NCBI RefSeq assembly: GCF_000172975.1 | Contig: NZ_ABTR02000001.1 | Coordinates: 1,898,501-1,962,500 of the forward strand | Direction: 5' to 3' | Source of the DNA: Dethiosulfovibrio peptidovorans DSM 11002 | GTDB taxonomy: Bacteria > Synergistota > Synergistia > Synergistales > Dethiosulfovibrionaceae | DNA: 64,000 nt | In this document: positions 7,613 to 17,000 of the stretch, piece after piece | Numbering within the stretch: the stretch's first letter is position 1 | Layout: each line of letters begins with the position of its first letter | Notes under the pieces: model-generated | Seen by the model: only the letters and a program-made list of their open reading frames with translations | Told to the model about the DNA's origin: nothing | Database searches by the model: none | Translations under genes and position numbers: made by a program

Positions 7613-9953
7613 GGATTTTTCCTCCGTAGGTCACGACGTTGAGAAGATCGACGGTCTGTCCCTGGCGACGGGAACGGGACGCTATACCGACGATTTTGAT
7701 GCTCCTGGAACCCTTCACGTGGCGGTGCTGTACTCTCCCCATGCTCACGGGATCATAAAGAATATAGACGACTCGGAGGCTTGGAAGGTGCCGGGAGTGG
7801 TGGACGTTATGTCCTATAAAAACGCCTACGACGACATGCCTAAGGTAGTTCATACCACTGCCGGTCAGGGGTTTCCCGAACCCTCTCCCTACGATTCATG
7901 GCTTTTCGACGACAAGGTCAGATTTGCAGGCGACAGGGTAGCGGCGGTAGCGGCGGAGACCCTGGATATAGCCAGGCAGGCGGTATCGAAAATAAAGGTG
8001 GAGTACGAGCTGCAGGAACCCCTCTTCGACCCGGAGAGAGCCATGGACCCAGGTGTCCCGGTGGTTCACGACAGGGACGAATATATGCCGATCCCCGTCC
8101 CATACGACCCATCCAAGAACCTGATGGCGGAGAAGATCTTCTCCATAGGAGATGTGGAGAAGGGCCTGGCAGAGGCCGACTTCGTCCTGGACCAGGTCTA
8201 TCGCACCCATTACGCCCATCACTGCATGATGGAACCCCATTCAGCCTTTGCCCTTTTCGACGAGACCGGAAGGGTGATCGTCTACTCGTCCACCAGCGTG
8301 CCGTTTCACGTTCGTCGAATAGTCGCCCAGGTGCTGGATTACCCCCTTAGGAAGGTTCACGTCATAAAACCCCGGGTGGGAGGAGCTTACGGCGGCAAAC
8401 AGGAGGCCTTCATAGAGCCCCTAGCGGCCAAGTTCGCCCTCCGTACCGGTCGTCCGGTGAAGGCGATACTGTCGAGGGAAGAGGTTTTTACCTCGTCCAG
8501 GACGAGACACCCCATGAGGGTCCACGTCACGGCAGGGGTGATGAAGGACGGGACCATCACCGCTCTCAGAATGGACGACCTGATGACGGCTGGAGCCTAT
8601 GGTCCTCACGGCCTCACCGTGCTTTGTAACGCAGCTTCAAAGGTCCTTCCCCTTTTCAACAAGGTGGAGAACGTCGAGTTCATCGGTCGCACCGTCTATA
8701 CCAACCAGCCGGTGGGAGGAGCTTACAGAGGCTACGGTGTTACCCAGGCGACATTCGGTTTTATGCAATTCATCGACGATTTGACGAGAAAACTCGACGT
8801 GGATATCTTGGAATACATCAAAAAATGGCATATCAAAGAGGGGGAGGGCTCTCCCGTGTTCGAGGCTATCGGAGAGGGCAAGGCAGGAGTTCCTCAGGTC
8901 ATAACGTGCTGTAAACTCAGCGAGTGTATCGACCGAGGTGCCGAGGCTATAGGGTGGTACGAGAAAAGGGGCAGACGTATATCCGATAGCCCTGGAAAGA
9001 TCCGTGGGGTAGGTATGGCGGTCTCTATGCAGGGATCGGGAATTCCGCTCATAGACATGGGAAGCGCCTACATGAAGTTGAACGAGGACGGCTCCTGTAA
9101 CCTCCTCATGGGGGCGTCCGATACCGGAACCGGATCCGACACCGTGATGTGTCAGATTGCCGCGGAGGTGCTGGATATACCTACAGATATGGTGGTCCCG
9201 CTTTCCTCCGATACGGACGTCACTCCCTTTGACGTAGGGGCCTATGCGTCCTCCGGTACCTACGTATCAGGAGGAGCAGTAAGGGCCTGCGCAGAGGATT
9301 TTCTTAAGAACATAATGAAGGTAGCTTCCGTCATGTTGGAGGTTCCGGTCGAAAGACTGGAGACCTCCGGGGGTAGGATATGGGATCGCGACAATCCCGA
9401 TGTCTCCACCGACTTCGGAGCGCTGTGCTGTTTCTCCCTCTACGGTGCCGGTGAAAACATGCAACAGATTCAGGGGTACGGATCCTACACGTCTCCGGTG
9501 TCACCGCCTCCCTTCATCGCCCAGTTCGCCGAGGTGGAGGTGGATACCTTCACCGGCAGAGTAGAGGTGCTGCGTTTCGTCAGCGCCGTGGACTGCGGTA
9601 AGGCTCTCAATCCTAAGATGGCCGAAGGGCAGGTCGAGGGAGGAGTTCTCAACGGTATAGGTTACGCCTTGACCGAACAGTATCTCTTCGACGACAAGGG
9701 AAGAATGACCAACCCGGATTTCGGAAACTACAAGGTCTTCGGATCCCTGGATGTCCCGAAAATCGAGACCATTCTGGTGGATTCCTACGAGGAAACCGGT
9801 CCTTTCGGAGCTAAATCCGTCTCGGAGGTATGTATAAACGGACCGGCTCCGGCCATCGCTAACGCGATATACGACGCCGTAGGCGTGAGAATATTCGACC
9901 TTCCTCTTACTCCCGAGAAGATCCTAGCCGCCTTGAAAGACGTGGATCGCTGA
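7605..9953 (+). CDS. Molybdenum hydroxylase catalytic (molybdopterin) subunit
   Basis: Large catalytic subunit of 782 residues, the usual size for the xanthine dehydrogenase/CoxL family. It hydroxylates N-heterocycles or aldehydes at a molybdenum centre. Visible motifs are the family start (GHDVEKIDGLSLATGTGRYTDD), RVGGAYGGKQE and VGGAYRGYG in the cofactor-binding region, and GPFGAKSVSEVCINGP near the C-terminus, where the Glu matches the conserved catalytic base. With the two preceding genes it completes one enzyme. Purine substrates are suggested by the SsnA-like and deaminase genes downstream, but sequence alone does not fix them. Selenium dependence, known in some relatives, cannot be judged here. 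Confidence 0.93.
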   Translation: MDRDFSSVGHDVEKIDGLSLATGTGRYTDDFDAPGTLHVAVLYSPHAHGIIKNIDDSEAWKVPGVVDVMSYKNAYDDMPKVVHTTAGQGFPEPSPYDSWLFDDKVRFAGDRVAAVAAETLDIARQAVSKIKVEYELQEPLFDPERAMDPGVPVVHDRDEYMPIPVPYDPSKNLMAEKIFSIGDVEKGLAEADFVLDQVYRTHYAHHCMMEPHSAFALFDETGRVIVYSSTSVPFHVRRIVAQVLDYPLRKVHVIKPRVGGAYGGKQEAFIEPLAAKFALRTGRPVKAILSREEVFTSSRTRHPMRVHVTAGVMKDGTITALRMDDLMTAGAYGPHGLTVLCNAASKVLPLFNKVENVEFIGRTVYTNQPVGGAYRGYGVTQATFGFMQFIDDLTRKLDVDILEYIKKWHIKEGEGSPVFEAIGEGKAGVPQVITCCKLSECIDRGAEAIGWYEKRGRRISDSPGKIRGVGMAVSMQGSGIPLIDMGSAYMKLNEDGSCNLLMGASDTGTGSDTVMCQIAAEVLDIPTDMVVPLSSDTDVTPFDVGAYASSGTYVSGGAVRACAEDFLKNIMKVASVMLEVPVERLETSGGRIWDRDNPDVSTDFGALCCFSLYGAGENMQQIQGYGSYTSPVSPPPFIAQFAEVEVDTFTGRVEVLRFVSAVDCGKALNPKMAEGQVEGGVLNGIGYALTEQYLFDDKGRMTNPDFGNYKVFGSLDVPKIETILVDSYEETGPFGAKSVSEVCINGPAPAIANAIYDAVGVRIFDLPLTPEKILAALKDVDR

Positions 9954-9968
9954 GAGCGAGGTCTGCTC

Positions 9969-9997
9969 GACGGGGGCGGTCAAAGACCGCCCCCGTC
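9969..9997 (+). terminator. Strong hairpin after the first hydroxylase
   Basis: GACGGGGGCGGTC pairs perfectly with GACCGCCCCCGTC around an AAA loop, 16 bases after the stop. There is no long T run, so it may give partial termination or stabilise the upstream transcript. Confidence 0.65.
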
Positions 9998-10034
9998 GAG
10001 TTGAGGTATTTTCCTCGAAAGGGGGAATGTCACA

Positions 10035-11360
10035 GTGGATCAAAATCGCTATATCATCTCTAACGGCGTAGTGGCCGACGGCAGAGGCGTCTTCTATTAC
10101 AACGGATCCGTTTTGGTCGATAGCGGTAGGATCGCCTCCGTAGGCCCTCTCGACGACCTGGAGATCGAGGGTCTTCCGGTTTTGGATGTGGGTGGTAGGT
10201 TGATACTGCCAGGTCTGGTGAATATGCACCATCATCTCTACTCCCATTTTGCCCCCGGTCTGGCTCCTCACGGTCCCTCGGAGGGCTTCGTCGAAGTCTT
10301 GGAGGACCTATGGTGGCCTCTTGACGCCTCCATGGACGAGAGCTCGATTTATTGGTCCTCCCTGTGTGGCGCCATGGACTCGGTTCGCCATGGGGTGACC
10401 ACCTTTTTCGATCATCACGCTTCGATGAACCTGTCGGAGGGAGTGCTTGACGTGATAGACCGTGCCGTCGAAAAGGTCGGATCTAGGGCGGTCCTATGTC
10501 TTGAGGTATCCGATCGTCTCGGCAGGGAGCGAGTAAAGAATCAGTTCGAGGAAAACGTCCGATTTTGGAGCTCCCATCGAAACGATACCGCCAGAAAGGG
10601 AATGCTTGGCATTCATGCCAACATGACCTTGTCGGACGAGTCCATGGCCTTTCTAGGACGGCAAAAACCCAAGGAGATGTCTATCCACGTCCATTGTGGA
10701 GAGGGACGTCCCGACTACGATTTCTGCGTAGAGAAGGGGTATCACGGACCGATCCATCGGCTGGACTCGTTTGGACTGATTTCCCCGGGGTCTCTGTTGG
10801 TCCACTGTATTCATCTCTCGGAAAGGGATTACCGCATATTGGAGGAAATCTCTCCCGCTGTGGTGACAAATCCGGAGTCGAACGCGAACAACAGGGTGGG
10901 ACGGATGGATAGAGGCCGCATAGGGCGTTTCCTCTTGGGGACCGACGGTATGTCGGGAGATATGGTGGCTTCTCTTCGTTCGGCTTTTCTGCTTGATCGT
11001 CAGGCCCCGAGGCTCTGGGAAGGCTTGAAAGACGCCTTCTTCGACGAAAGGTACGACTATGTCCGTCGTTTTTTTCCGGATCTCAGAGGCTTCGAGATAG
11101 GGTCAGCCGCGGATGTAGCCGTTTTGGACTATGTTCCCCTTACCCCTGTATCAGAAGATAACCTCTTGGGACATCTCATATTCGGAGCCAAGGGCGGAAA
11201 CTCGTTCATGACGGTGGTTGACGGAAAGATCCTCTGGCATGATGGAAAATTCACCGACAGTGATTTGAACGATGTCTCTTTGGTCTCGGAGGCTCGAAAG
11301 GCTGCTTTAAACCTTCACGGCAGATTCGAGGCGCTGGACTGGAACGGACATCTCAGGTGA
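10035..11360 (+). CDS. ssnA: SsnA-like amidohydrolase/chlorohydrolase
   Basis: Metal-dependent amidohydrolase of 441 residues in the cytosine deaminase/guanine deaminase superfamily, closest in feel to SsnA. MHHHLYSHFAPGL (about residue 65) carries the metal-binding His-x-His. MSIHVHCGEG (about residue 216) carries the next His, VHCIHLSE the following one, and GTDGMSGDM the conserved Asp. The start is a GTG at 10035 behind AAAGGGGG. In E. coli, ssnA lies in the ygfK-ssnA-ygfM-xdhD cluster with a molybdenum hydroxylase, so the neighbourhood here matches. The reaction is likely deamination or ring opening of a purine-like compound; substrate unproven. Confidence 0.87.
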   Translation: MDQNRYIISNGVVADGRGVFYYNGSVLVDSGRIASVGPLDDLEIEGLPVLDVGGRLILPGLVNMHHHLYSHFAPGLAPHGPSEGFVEVLEDLWWPLDASMDESSIYWSSLCGAMDSVRHGVTTFFDHHASMNLSEGVLDVIDRAVEKVGSRAVLCLEVSDRLGRERVKNQFEENVRFWSSHRNDTARKGMLGIHANMTLSDESMAFLGRQKPKEMSIHVHCGEGRPDYDFCVEKGYHGPIHRLDSFGLISPGSLLVHCIHLSERDYRILEEISPAVVTNPESNANNRVGRMDRGRIGRFLLGTDGMSGDMVASLRSAFLLDRQAPRLWEGLKDAFFDERYDYVRRFFPDLRGFEIGSAADVAVLDYVPLTPVSEDNLLGHLIFGAKGGNSFMTVVDGKILWHDGKFTDSDLNDVSLVSEARKAALNLHGRFEALDWNGHLR

Positions 11361-11391
11361 TTCGATAGGCTTACCGAAAGGGAGGGTAAAT

Positions 11392-12300
11392 ATGGCAGAT
11401 TTGACCGTTAAATTGGGGAAGTTAAAGTTCATAAATCCGGTGCTTCCCGCAGCGGGCCCCAACGTCATGAGGTTGGAGCAGATGTTGGAGGCAGTGGAGA
11501 GAGGGGCTGGAGGCATAGTGACAAAGACGGTGTCCAGAGAACCGGCCGTCTACCCTAAACCCTGCATTTCCAAAGGACCTTGCGATGGTCTTTTGAACTG
11601 CGAGACTTGGTCCGATCGTCCCTGGAGGAGCTATATAGATGACTATGTCAAGGTCAAGGAGACCGGTGTTCCCCTGATATGCTCCATCGGCTACAGCCCC
11701 GAGGACGTGGCTGAGCTTGGCAAGGCGCTGGAGGCGGAGGTTGGTCCCGACGTGGTGGAGTTCTCAACCCATTACGTCGGCAAGACCCTCGATCCACTGA
11801 AGCGTGTGGCCGAGGCCCTTAGAGGGTCTGTATCCTGTCCTGTATGGATGAAGGTATCTCCCAGTACCCCGAATATACCGGAGATGGCCAAGGTCATGTC
11901 CGATTATGTCGACGGATTCGTTGCGGTCAACTCGGTAGGTCCCGCTCTGGATTTCGATATCGATAAACCTAAGCCTCGGTTGGGGACGGAGGACGGCCAC
12001 GGTTGGCTTTCCGGCCCGGCCATCACCGGCGTCGCTCTTTATGCGGTCTATCAGATATCCCATTCTCAGGATAAACCGGTCGTGGGGGTAGGAGGCATCA
12101 GGACCGGAGAGGATGCGGTCAAGTTCATCATGGCAGGGGCTTCTTTGGTCGGAATATGTTCCGAGGCGATACGCAGAGGAACCGGCATATACGGAAAAAT
12201 AGCCTCCGAGATATCCGATTGGATGGATCGAAAGGGATATGGCTCGTTGGACGATATTCGGGGTCTATATGCTCCGGTCGAGGCGGGCGATTCGAGATGA
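11392..12300 (+). CDS. Dihydroorotate dehydrogenase-like protein (PreA-type)
   Basis: FMN-dependent TIM-barrel protein of 302 residues in the class 1 dihydroorotate dehydrogenase/dihydropyrimidine dehydrogenase PreA family. Motifs: INPVLPAAGPN near the start, GGIVTKTVSREPAVYPKP, VWMKVSPSTPNI, and a C-terminal phosphate-binding pattern VVGVGGIRTGEDAVKFIMAGASLVGICSEAI. No Fe-S domain is attached. GGGAGGG precedes the ATG. It sits between an amidohydrolase and a second hydroxylase, so it probably reduces or oxidises an intermediate of heterocycle breakdown; a role in pyrimidine synthesis is less likely. The exact substrate cannot be read from sequence. Confidence 0.85.
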   Translation: MADLTVKLGKLKFINPVLPAAGPNVMRLEQMLEAVERGAGGIVTKTVSREPAVYPKPCISKGPCDGLLNCETWSDRPWRSYIDDYVKVKETGVPLICSIGYSPEDVAELGKALEAEVGPDVVEFSTHYVGKTLDPLKRVAEALRGSVSCPVWMKVSPSTPNIPEMAKVMSDYVDGFVAVNSVGPALDFDIDKPKPRLGTEDGHGWLSGPAITGVALYAVYQISHSQDKPVVGVGGIRTGEDAVKFIMAGASLVGICSEAIRRGTGIYGKIASEISDWMDRKGYGSLDDIRGLYAPVEAGDSR

Positions 12301-12314
12301 TCGGAGGCCTCGAT

Positions 12315-14609
12315 ATGGATGGACGCAGGGTGGTGGGGAAGCCCGAGCCGAGGAAGGACGGTTGGGATAAGGTAACGGGCAGGGCTCTTTTCGTGGACGA
12401 TATACCTTTGGATGGATGTTGGTATGGCGGAGTTCTTAGGTCGACCGTTGCCAGAGGAATTCTCAAGGGGATCGATAGAGATCCTTCCTTCGACTGGTCC
12501 AAGGTTACGGTCGTGACCGCCGCGGACCTGCCCGGGGCTAATATGGTGGCCTCGGTGCGAGACGACTGTCCAATATTGGCGGAGAACCGAGTTTCCTACG
12601 TTACGGAGCCTATCGCCTTGGTGGCCGCCCCGGATAGACTATTGCTCGAAAGGGCCTTGTCTTGCCTGAGACCGATCATAGAGCCGGACGGGGATCCTGT
12701 GGTCGACGTGATGGAGGCATTGAAGGCCGAACGGATCGTATGGGGAGAGGACAACGTCATACAGCAGTTCGATATCCGTCGAGGAGATCTGGCCGCCGGT
12801 TTCGACGAAGCTGATTTTATCTTCGAGGAAACCTACAGCACCCAGCATCAGGAACAGGCCTATCTGGAGCCACAGGGAGCCTTCGCCGTGCCCACTTCCG
12901 ACGGAAGGGGAGTCGAGGTCACCATATCCTGTCAGTGCCCTTTTTACGTGCATAACTCTTTGTCCAAGGGGTTGCCTCTTGATCCGGGGAACATAGTTGT
13001 GAAGCAGTCCACCACGGGAGGAGCCTTTGGAGGGAAGGAGTTTTATCCGTCTTTGGTTGCCCTCCATGTGGCAGTTCTGGCATTGGTCTCGGGTAAAACG
13101 GTCAAGCTGATATTCGATCGTGAGGAAGATCTGTCATCTACCTCCAAAAGGCACCCATCGGTCACCAGAATTCGCTCCGGTCATAAGAAGGACGGTACCT
13201 TAACCGCCATGGACGTGGACTTTATCCTGAACGGAGGGGCCACCACCACCTTGAGCGTGGTGGTACTCCAGAGGGGGGTCCTCCACGCGACGGGGTGTTA
13301 TCGGGTCCCGAACGTCAGGGTATTGGGAAGGGTGGTAGCCACCAATCTACCCCCCAGCGGAGCCTACAGGGGTTTCGGTGTTCCTCAGTCGGTCTTCGCT
13401 GTGGAGCGTCATATGGATCTTGTAGCCTCCAGACTCGGGATCTCTCCTGTCGACATCCGTAGAGCGAACATGCTCAACGTGGGGGACATGCTGCCCTGCG
13501 GACAGGTTCTGGATCAGGTCGCAGCTAGAGAGGTCATGGATAGAGCCCTGAAGAGCTCGGACTACTTCGAAAAGGTGAAGAGATATTCGGAGGAAAATTG
13601 CTCCGGATCGAAGGTGCTTAAAGGCATAGGGACGGCGGTATTCCTTCACGGAGGAGCCTTCACCGGGTCAGGAGAGGAGTATATAGACGGCGTCACAAAA
13701 GTCGTCTTCGTTCCCGGAGAGGTTCCGGAAGACGGGCGGGTCGAGATAAGAATAGGCAGCACCGAGATGGGCCAAGGAGCTGCCACTGTGTTGCCCCAGA
13801 TAGTCGCTGAAGGCCTTATGCTGGATCTCGAGAAGGTGGATTACATGGACCCCGATACCTCCGCCGTTTCGAACAGCGGGCCGACAGTAGCCTCTCGTAC
13901 CACCGTCGTCGTAGGGGCCATATTGACCAGATCGGCCCAGGATATGATAGATAAGCTGAGGGATTTTATAGGGGAGAGAGAAAACTCGATCGTCTCCTAC
14001 GAGGACGGTTTATTTCGTTTCGATGGAGGAACGATATCCTTTATGGAGGCGGCCCATAGCTATTCCGAGGTCAAGGGCGAGCTCGTAGGGTGGGGCAGAT
14101 ATCGTTCCACCGGAAGCCGCTGGGACGACGATACGAATAGCGGCGACGCCTATCCTTCCTACTCCTGGGCTTGCGACGTGGTAGAGGTGGAGGTGGACAG
14201 AGACACCCTCGAGGTAGTCCCCACCAGGCTTTATGCCGCCGTCGAGATTGGGACGGTTATCAACCCGGTCCTGGCGGAGGGGCAGTATGAAGGGGGGACT
14301 CTTCAGGCTCTCGGTTACGGTTGGCTGGAGGATATGAAGGTTAAAAGAGACCGCATAGATGCGGGGTCTCTGAGTAAATATCTTATACCGACCACGATGG
14401 ACACGCCGTCCTTCCAAATCGAATTCTTAGAGGTGCCATACGAATACGGGCCCTATGGAGCCAAGGGGTTGGGCGAGCTCCCCCACGACGGAGCCGCTCC
14501 TGCCTTGGCCCAGGCGATAGGGCATGCATTAGGGATATTCCCCAAGGACATCCCGGTGACCCCGGAGAGGATCACCGCCATGTTGACCTCAAAGGAGGAA
14601 CGGCGATGA
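12315..14609 (+). CDS. Second molybdenum hydroxylase catalytic subunit
   Basis: Second xanthine dehydrogenase-type catalytic subunit, 764 residues from this start. It shows VGKPEPRKDGWDKVTGRALFVDD at the start, TGGAFGGKE and PPSGAYRGFG for the cofactor region, STEMGQGAATVLPQIVAE in the middle, and GPYGAKGLGELPHDGAAPALAQAI with the conserved Glu near the end. I prefer the ATG at 12315, with GGAGG 7 bases upstream. An ATG at 12297 overlaps the previous stop and could be used through coupling. Its end overlaps the next gene as ATGA. It differs clearly from the first hydroxylase, so the two probably act on different substrates or steps. Confidence 0.92.
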   Translation: MDGRRVVGKPEPRKDGWDKVTGRALFVDDIPLDGCWYGGVLRSTVARGILKGIDRDPSFDWSKVTVVTAADLPGANMVASVRDDCPILAENRVSYVTEPIALVAAPDRLLLERALSCLRPIIEPDGDPVVDVMEALKAERIVWGEDNVIQQFDIRRGDLAAGFDEADFIFEETYSTQHQEQAYLEPQGAFAVPTSDGRGVEVTISCQCPFYVHNSLSKGLPLDPGNIVVKQSTTGGAFGGKEFYPSLVALHVAVLALVSGKTVKLIFDREEDLSSTSKRHPSVTRIRSGHKKDGTLTAMDVDFILNGGATTTLSVVVLQRGVLHATGCYRVPNVRVLGRVVATNLPPSGAYRGFGVPQSVFAVERHMDLVASRLGISPVDIRRANMLNVGDMLPCGQVLDQVAAREVMDRALKSSDYFEKVKRYSEENCSGSKVLKGIGTAVFLHGGAFTGSGEEYIDGVTKVVFVPGEVPEDGRVEIRIGSTEMGQGAATVLPQIVAEGLMLDLEKVDYMDPDTSAVSNSGPTVASRTTVVVGAILTRSAQDMIDKLRDFIGERENSIVSYEDGLFRFDGGTISFMEAAHSYSEVKGELVGWGRYRSTGSRWDDDTNSGDAYPSYSWACDVVEVEVDRDTLEVVPTRLYAAVEIGTVINPVLAEGQYEGGTLQALGYGWLEDMKVKRDRIDAGSLSKYLIPTTMDTPSFQIEFLEVPYEYGPYGAKGLGELPHDGAAPALAQAIGHALGIFPKDIPVTPERITAMLTSKEERR

Positions 14610-15973
14610 GAATCGCTTTGTCTATAAACGGAGAGAAACTAAACTTCGAGGTGAGCCCTCTCGACCGTCTCCTGGATATACTTAGGACCTACAAGGGACT
14701 GACCGGGACCAAGGAGGGCTGCGGAGAGGGGGAGTGCGGTGCCTGTGCTGTCATTCTGGACGGCCGACTGGTCAACTCCTGCATGATCCCTGCAATGGAA
14801 CTCCACGGCAGCAAGGTGCTGACAGTAGAGGGGCTTGAAGGGGAGGGCGATCTCCTGCAAAGGGCATTCGTGGAGGAGGGGGCGGTGCAGTGCGGCTTCT
14901 GTACTCCCGGGATGGTCATGGCCTCCAGGGCCCTGCTAGCCAGACGTCCCCATCCGACCAGGGAGGAGATCAAAGAGGGACTCGCTGGCAATCTATGTCG
15001 TTGCACCGGTTACGAGAAGATAATAAAGGCCGTGTCCAGGGCGGCCGACGAGGGATACGGCGAGATAGCTAAGGCCGATCTGGATTTTCAGGAAATGGAA
15101 AAACCCTCCGAGCCCGCTGGTCTTAGCGAGAGTGAAATGGATAAGGTTTTTCTTCCCTACGATCTTGATGAAGCCTGCCAGGTCTTAAGCCGTTTCGACG
15201 ATGTTTACATGCTCGCCGGTACGACCGATTTCTACCCGGACCTTAAGAAAGGGAAGCCCGTTCCGGGGCGATTGATGGATCTTACCCATATATGCGAGCT
15301 GAAGAAGATAGACGTATCGGAGGCCAATGTGATTATCGGTAGTGGAGTTACCACCCAAAGGATAGCGGAAGATCCGACTATAGCGGAGTTTTTCCCTGCC
15401 CTCCGGGAAGCCGCCGATAGCTCCGCAGCGATCGCCATAAAAAACAGGGCCACTTTGGGTGGAAACCTGATGACGGCGTCCCCTGCGGCCGACATCCCTC
15501 CGGTTCTCATGATGCTGGGAGCGAAGGCGGTCCTTCGAAGTTCCTCCGGCCGAAGAGAGATTCCGATGGATTCTCTCTTCAAAGGCTACCGGGAGACGGT
15601 CCGTCGTCCCGACGAGCTCCTGGATTCCGTAATGATTCCCACCCCCAAAAAAGGAACTGTTCAGGTTTTTTACAAAAGAGGATCGAGAAAATCACTGACC
15701 ATCTCCAGGGTAAACGTGGCCTGCTCCGCTCGACTGGAGGACGGAGTGGTGAGGGATATGAAGGTAGTAGCCGGGACGATGTCGATCTTCCCGAGCCCTT
15801 TGGTACAAGTATCCGAGATGGTCGAGGGGAAGCCGATAACGGCATCTCTGGTAGAGGCCGTTCGAGAAGCTGCCAGAGACGGAGTTCATCCGAGAACCTC
15901 GGAGGAGTACAGAAAAAACATCACCGGAAACATGGTAGCTCGTTTTCTGAGCGAGCTTGGTCAGAGGTTTTGA
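14606..15973 (+). CDS. Second hydroxylase fused 2Fe-2S and FAD subunit
   Basis: Fusion of the iron-sulfur and FAD subunits, 455 residues, partner of the preceding catalytic subunit. Residues 1-150 hold both 2Fe-2S clusters (GCGEGECGAC with Cys39, Cys44 and Cys47; QCGFC; LCRCTGY). From about residue 185 an FAD-binding domain follows, with LAGTTDFYPDLKK and KNRATLGGNLMTASPAADIPP, the classic FAD pattern, then the CO dehydrogenase flavoprotein C-terminal domain. A linker at about 150-185 joins them. The first hydroxylase in this island has these as separate genes. The ATG overlaps the previous stop. Confidence 0.93.
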   Translation: MRIALSINGEKLNFEVSPLDRLLDILRTYKGLTGTKEGCGEGECGACAVILDGRLVNSCMIPAMELHGSKVLTVEGLEGEGDLLQRAFVEEGAVQCGFCTPGMVMASRALLARRPHPTREEIKEGLAGNLCRCTGYEKIIKAVSRAADEGYGEIAKADLDFQEMEKPSEPAGLSESEMDKVFLPYDLDEACQVLSRFDDVYMLAGTTDFYPDLKKGKPVPGRLMDLTHICELKKIDVSEANVIIGSGVTTQRIAEDPTIAEFFPALREAADSSAAIAIKNRATLGGNLMTASPAADIPPVLMMLGAKAVLRSSSGRREIPMDSLFKGYRETVRRPDELLDSVMIPTPKKGTVQVFYKRGSRKSLTISRVNVACSARLEDGVVRDMKVVAGTMSIFPSPLVQVSEMVEGKPITASLVEAVREAARDGVHPRTSEEYRKNITGNMVARFLSELGQRF

Positions 15974-15985
15974 GGAGGGACGACA

Positions 15986-16561
15986 GTGGAAGCCGACGTT
16001 ATCTTCAACAGGATGCTGGACGTTATAGAGAGAGACGTAGTGCCCCTAACCCGTAAAGGGGTGGAAGAAGGACACAAGGTTTTCGGTGCGGCGATCCTTA
16101 AAAAGGACGATCTCTCGTTGGTGGTCGCCGGGACGAACCACGAGCTGGAATGTCCTCTATGGCACGGAGAAGTCTATACCATAAAGAAATTTTATGAGAT
16201 GTCGAACAGGCCGGATCCGAAAGACTGTGTGTTTCTGTCCACTCATGAGCCCTGCTCGATGTGCCTGTCCGCCATCGCCTGGGCTGGTTTTCCGGAGTTC
16301 TATTTTCTTTTCAGTTACGATGACACGAAAAACGCCTTCTCCATACCTCACGATATAAAAATGCTAAAAGAAGTCTTTGAATGCGATGCCCCTACCAGGG
16401 AAAATTCCTTCTATCGGGCTCATCCCTTGATGGATATGGTCCCTGATCTGGACGATCCCGACGACGCTAAAGAGCGTATCTCTAGGATCCAGTGCGAGTA
16501 CGATTCTATGTCTTCGCTCTACCAGTCGAGAAAGGATACGAACTCAATCCCTTTAAAGTGA
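15986..16561 (+). CDS. CMP/dCMP-type zinc deaminase family protein
   Basis: Zinc-dependent deaminase fold protein of 191 residues. The signature is HGE (about residue 55) with the proton-shuttle Glu, and PCSMCLSAIAWAG about 35 residues later with two zinc cysteines. This family includes guanine, cytosine and tRNA adenosine deaminases. The sequence around the motif (STHEPCSMCLSAI) and its place directly after the hydroxylase genes favour a free purine or other heterocycle over tRNA. The C-terminal 60 residues after the deaminase core are not recognised. The GTG at 15986 has GAGGAGGGA just upstream. Confidence 0.85.
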   Translation: MEADVIFNRMLDVIERDVVPLTRKGVEEGHKVFGAAILKKDDLSLVVAGTNHELECPLWHGEVYTIKKFYEMSNRPDPKDCVFLSTHEPCSMCLSAIAWAGFPEFYFLFSYDDTKNAFSIPHDIKMLKEVFECDAPTRENSFYRAHPLMDMVPDLDDPDDAKERISRIQCEYDSMSSLYQSRKDTNSIPLK

Positions 16562-16583
16562 AAACGGAGGAGATCTCTTCCTC

Positions 16584-16613
16584 TTGCCAAGGATGTAGGC
16601 TTTCGTCTATACT
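16584..16613 (+). promoter_or_regulatory. spoVS promoter
   Basis: TTGCCA (16584-16589), an 18-base spacer and TATACT (16608-16613) precede spoVS by 82 bases. The leader carries a direct repeat TAACGTC at 16634 and 16662, of unknown meaning. Confidence 0.7.
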
Positions 16614-16694
16614 GAATATGCTTTACAGCTGGTTAACGTCATTATGATGTGAGTCGCACGATAACGTCCAAGCAGAGGGAGGTCGGCAAAAGTT

Positions 16695-16955
16695 ATGGAA
16701 GTCCTTAAAGTTTCCGCAAACTCGCAACCTAAATCGGTGGCCGGAGCTATCGCTGCGGTTATGAGAGATTCCGGTATGGTGGAATGTCAGGCCGTAGGAG
16801 CTGGCGCGGTGAATCAAGCGGTCAAATCGATCGCCATCGCCCGAGGTTACGTGGCCCCTAACGGAATCGATTTGGTCTGTGTGCCGGCTTTCGCCAAGAT
16901 ACTGATAGAGGGAGAGGAAAGAACCGCTATCCGTTTTCAACTTGAATCCCGTTAG
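16695..16955 (+). CDS. spoVS: Stage V sporulation protein S homologue SpoVS
   Basis: Small Alba-like protein of 86 residues, full length for SpoVS. The pattern MEVLKVSANSQPKSVAGAIA, VEAQAVGAGAVNQAVKSIAIAR-like core (here VECQAVGAGAVNQAVK) and YVAPNGIDLVCVPAF matches the family closely. In Bacillus it affects late sporulation and septation, but homologues occur widely in non-sporulating bacteria, where the role is unclear. No other sporulation gene is visible here. It has its own promoter and a strong terminator, so it is a single-gene unit. Confidence 0.95.
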   Translation: MEVLKVSANSQPKSVAGAIAAVMRDSGMVECQAVGAGAVNQAVKSIAIARGYVAPNGIDLVCVPAFAKILIEGEERTAIRFQLESR

Positions 16956-16971
16956 TTACTCTGAACGATAG

Positions 16972-16997
16972 AAAAAGCGGCCCTAGGGCCGCTTTTT
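16972..16997 (+). terminator. spoVS terminator
   Basis: An A tract, the perfect palindrome GCGGCCCTAGGGCCGC and six Ts form a classic intrinsic terminator that could work in both directions. Confidence 0.9.
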
Positions 16998-17000
16998 TAA

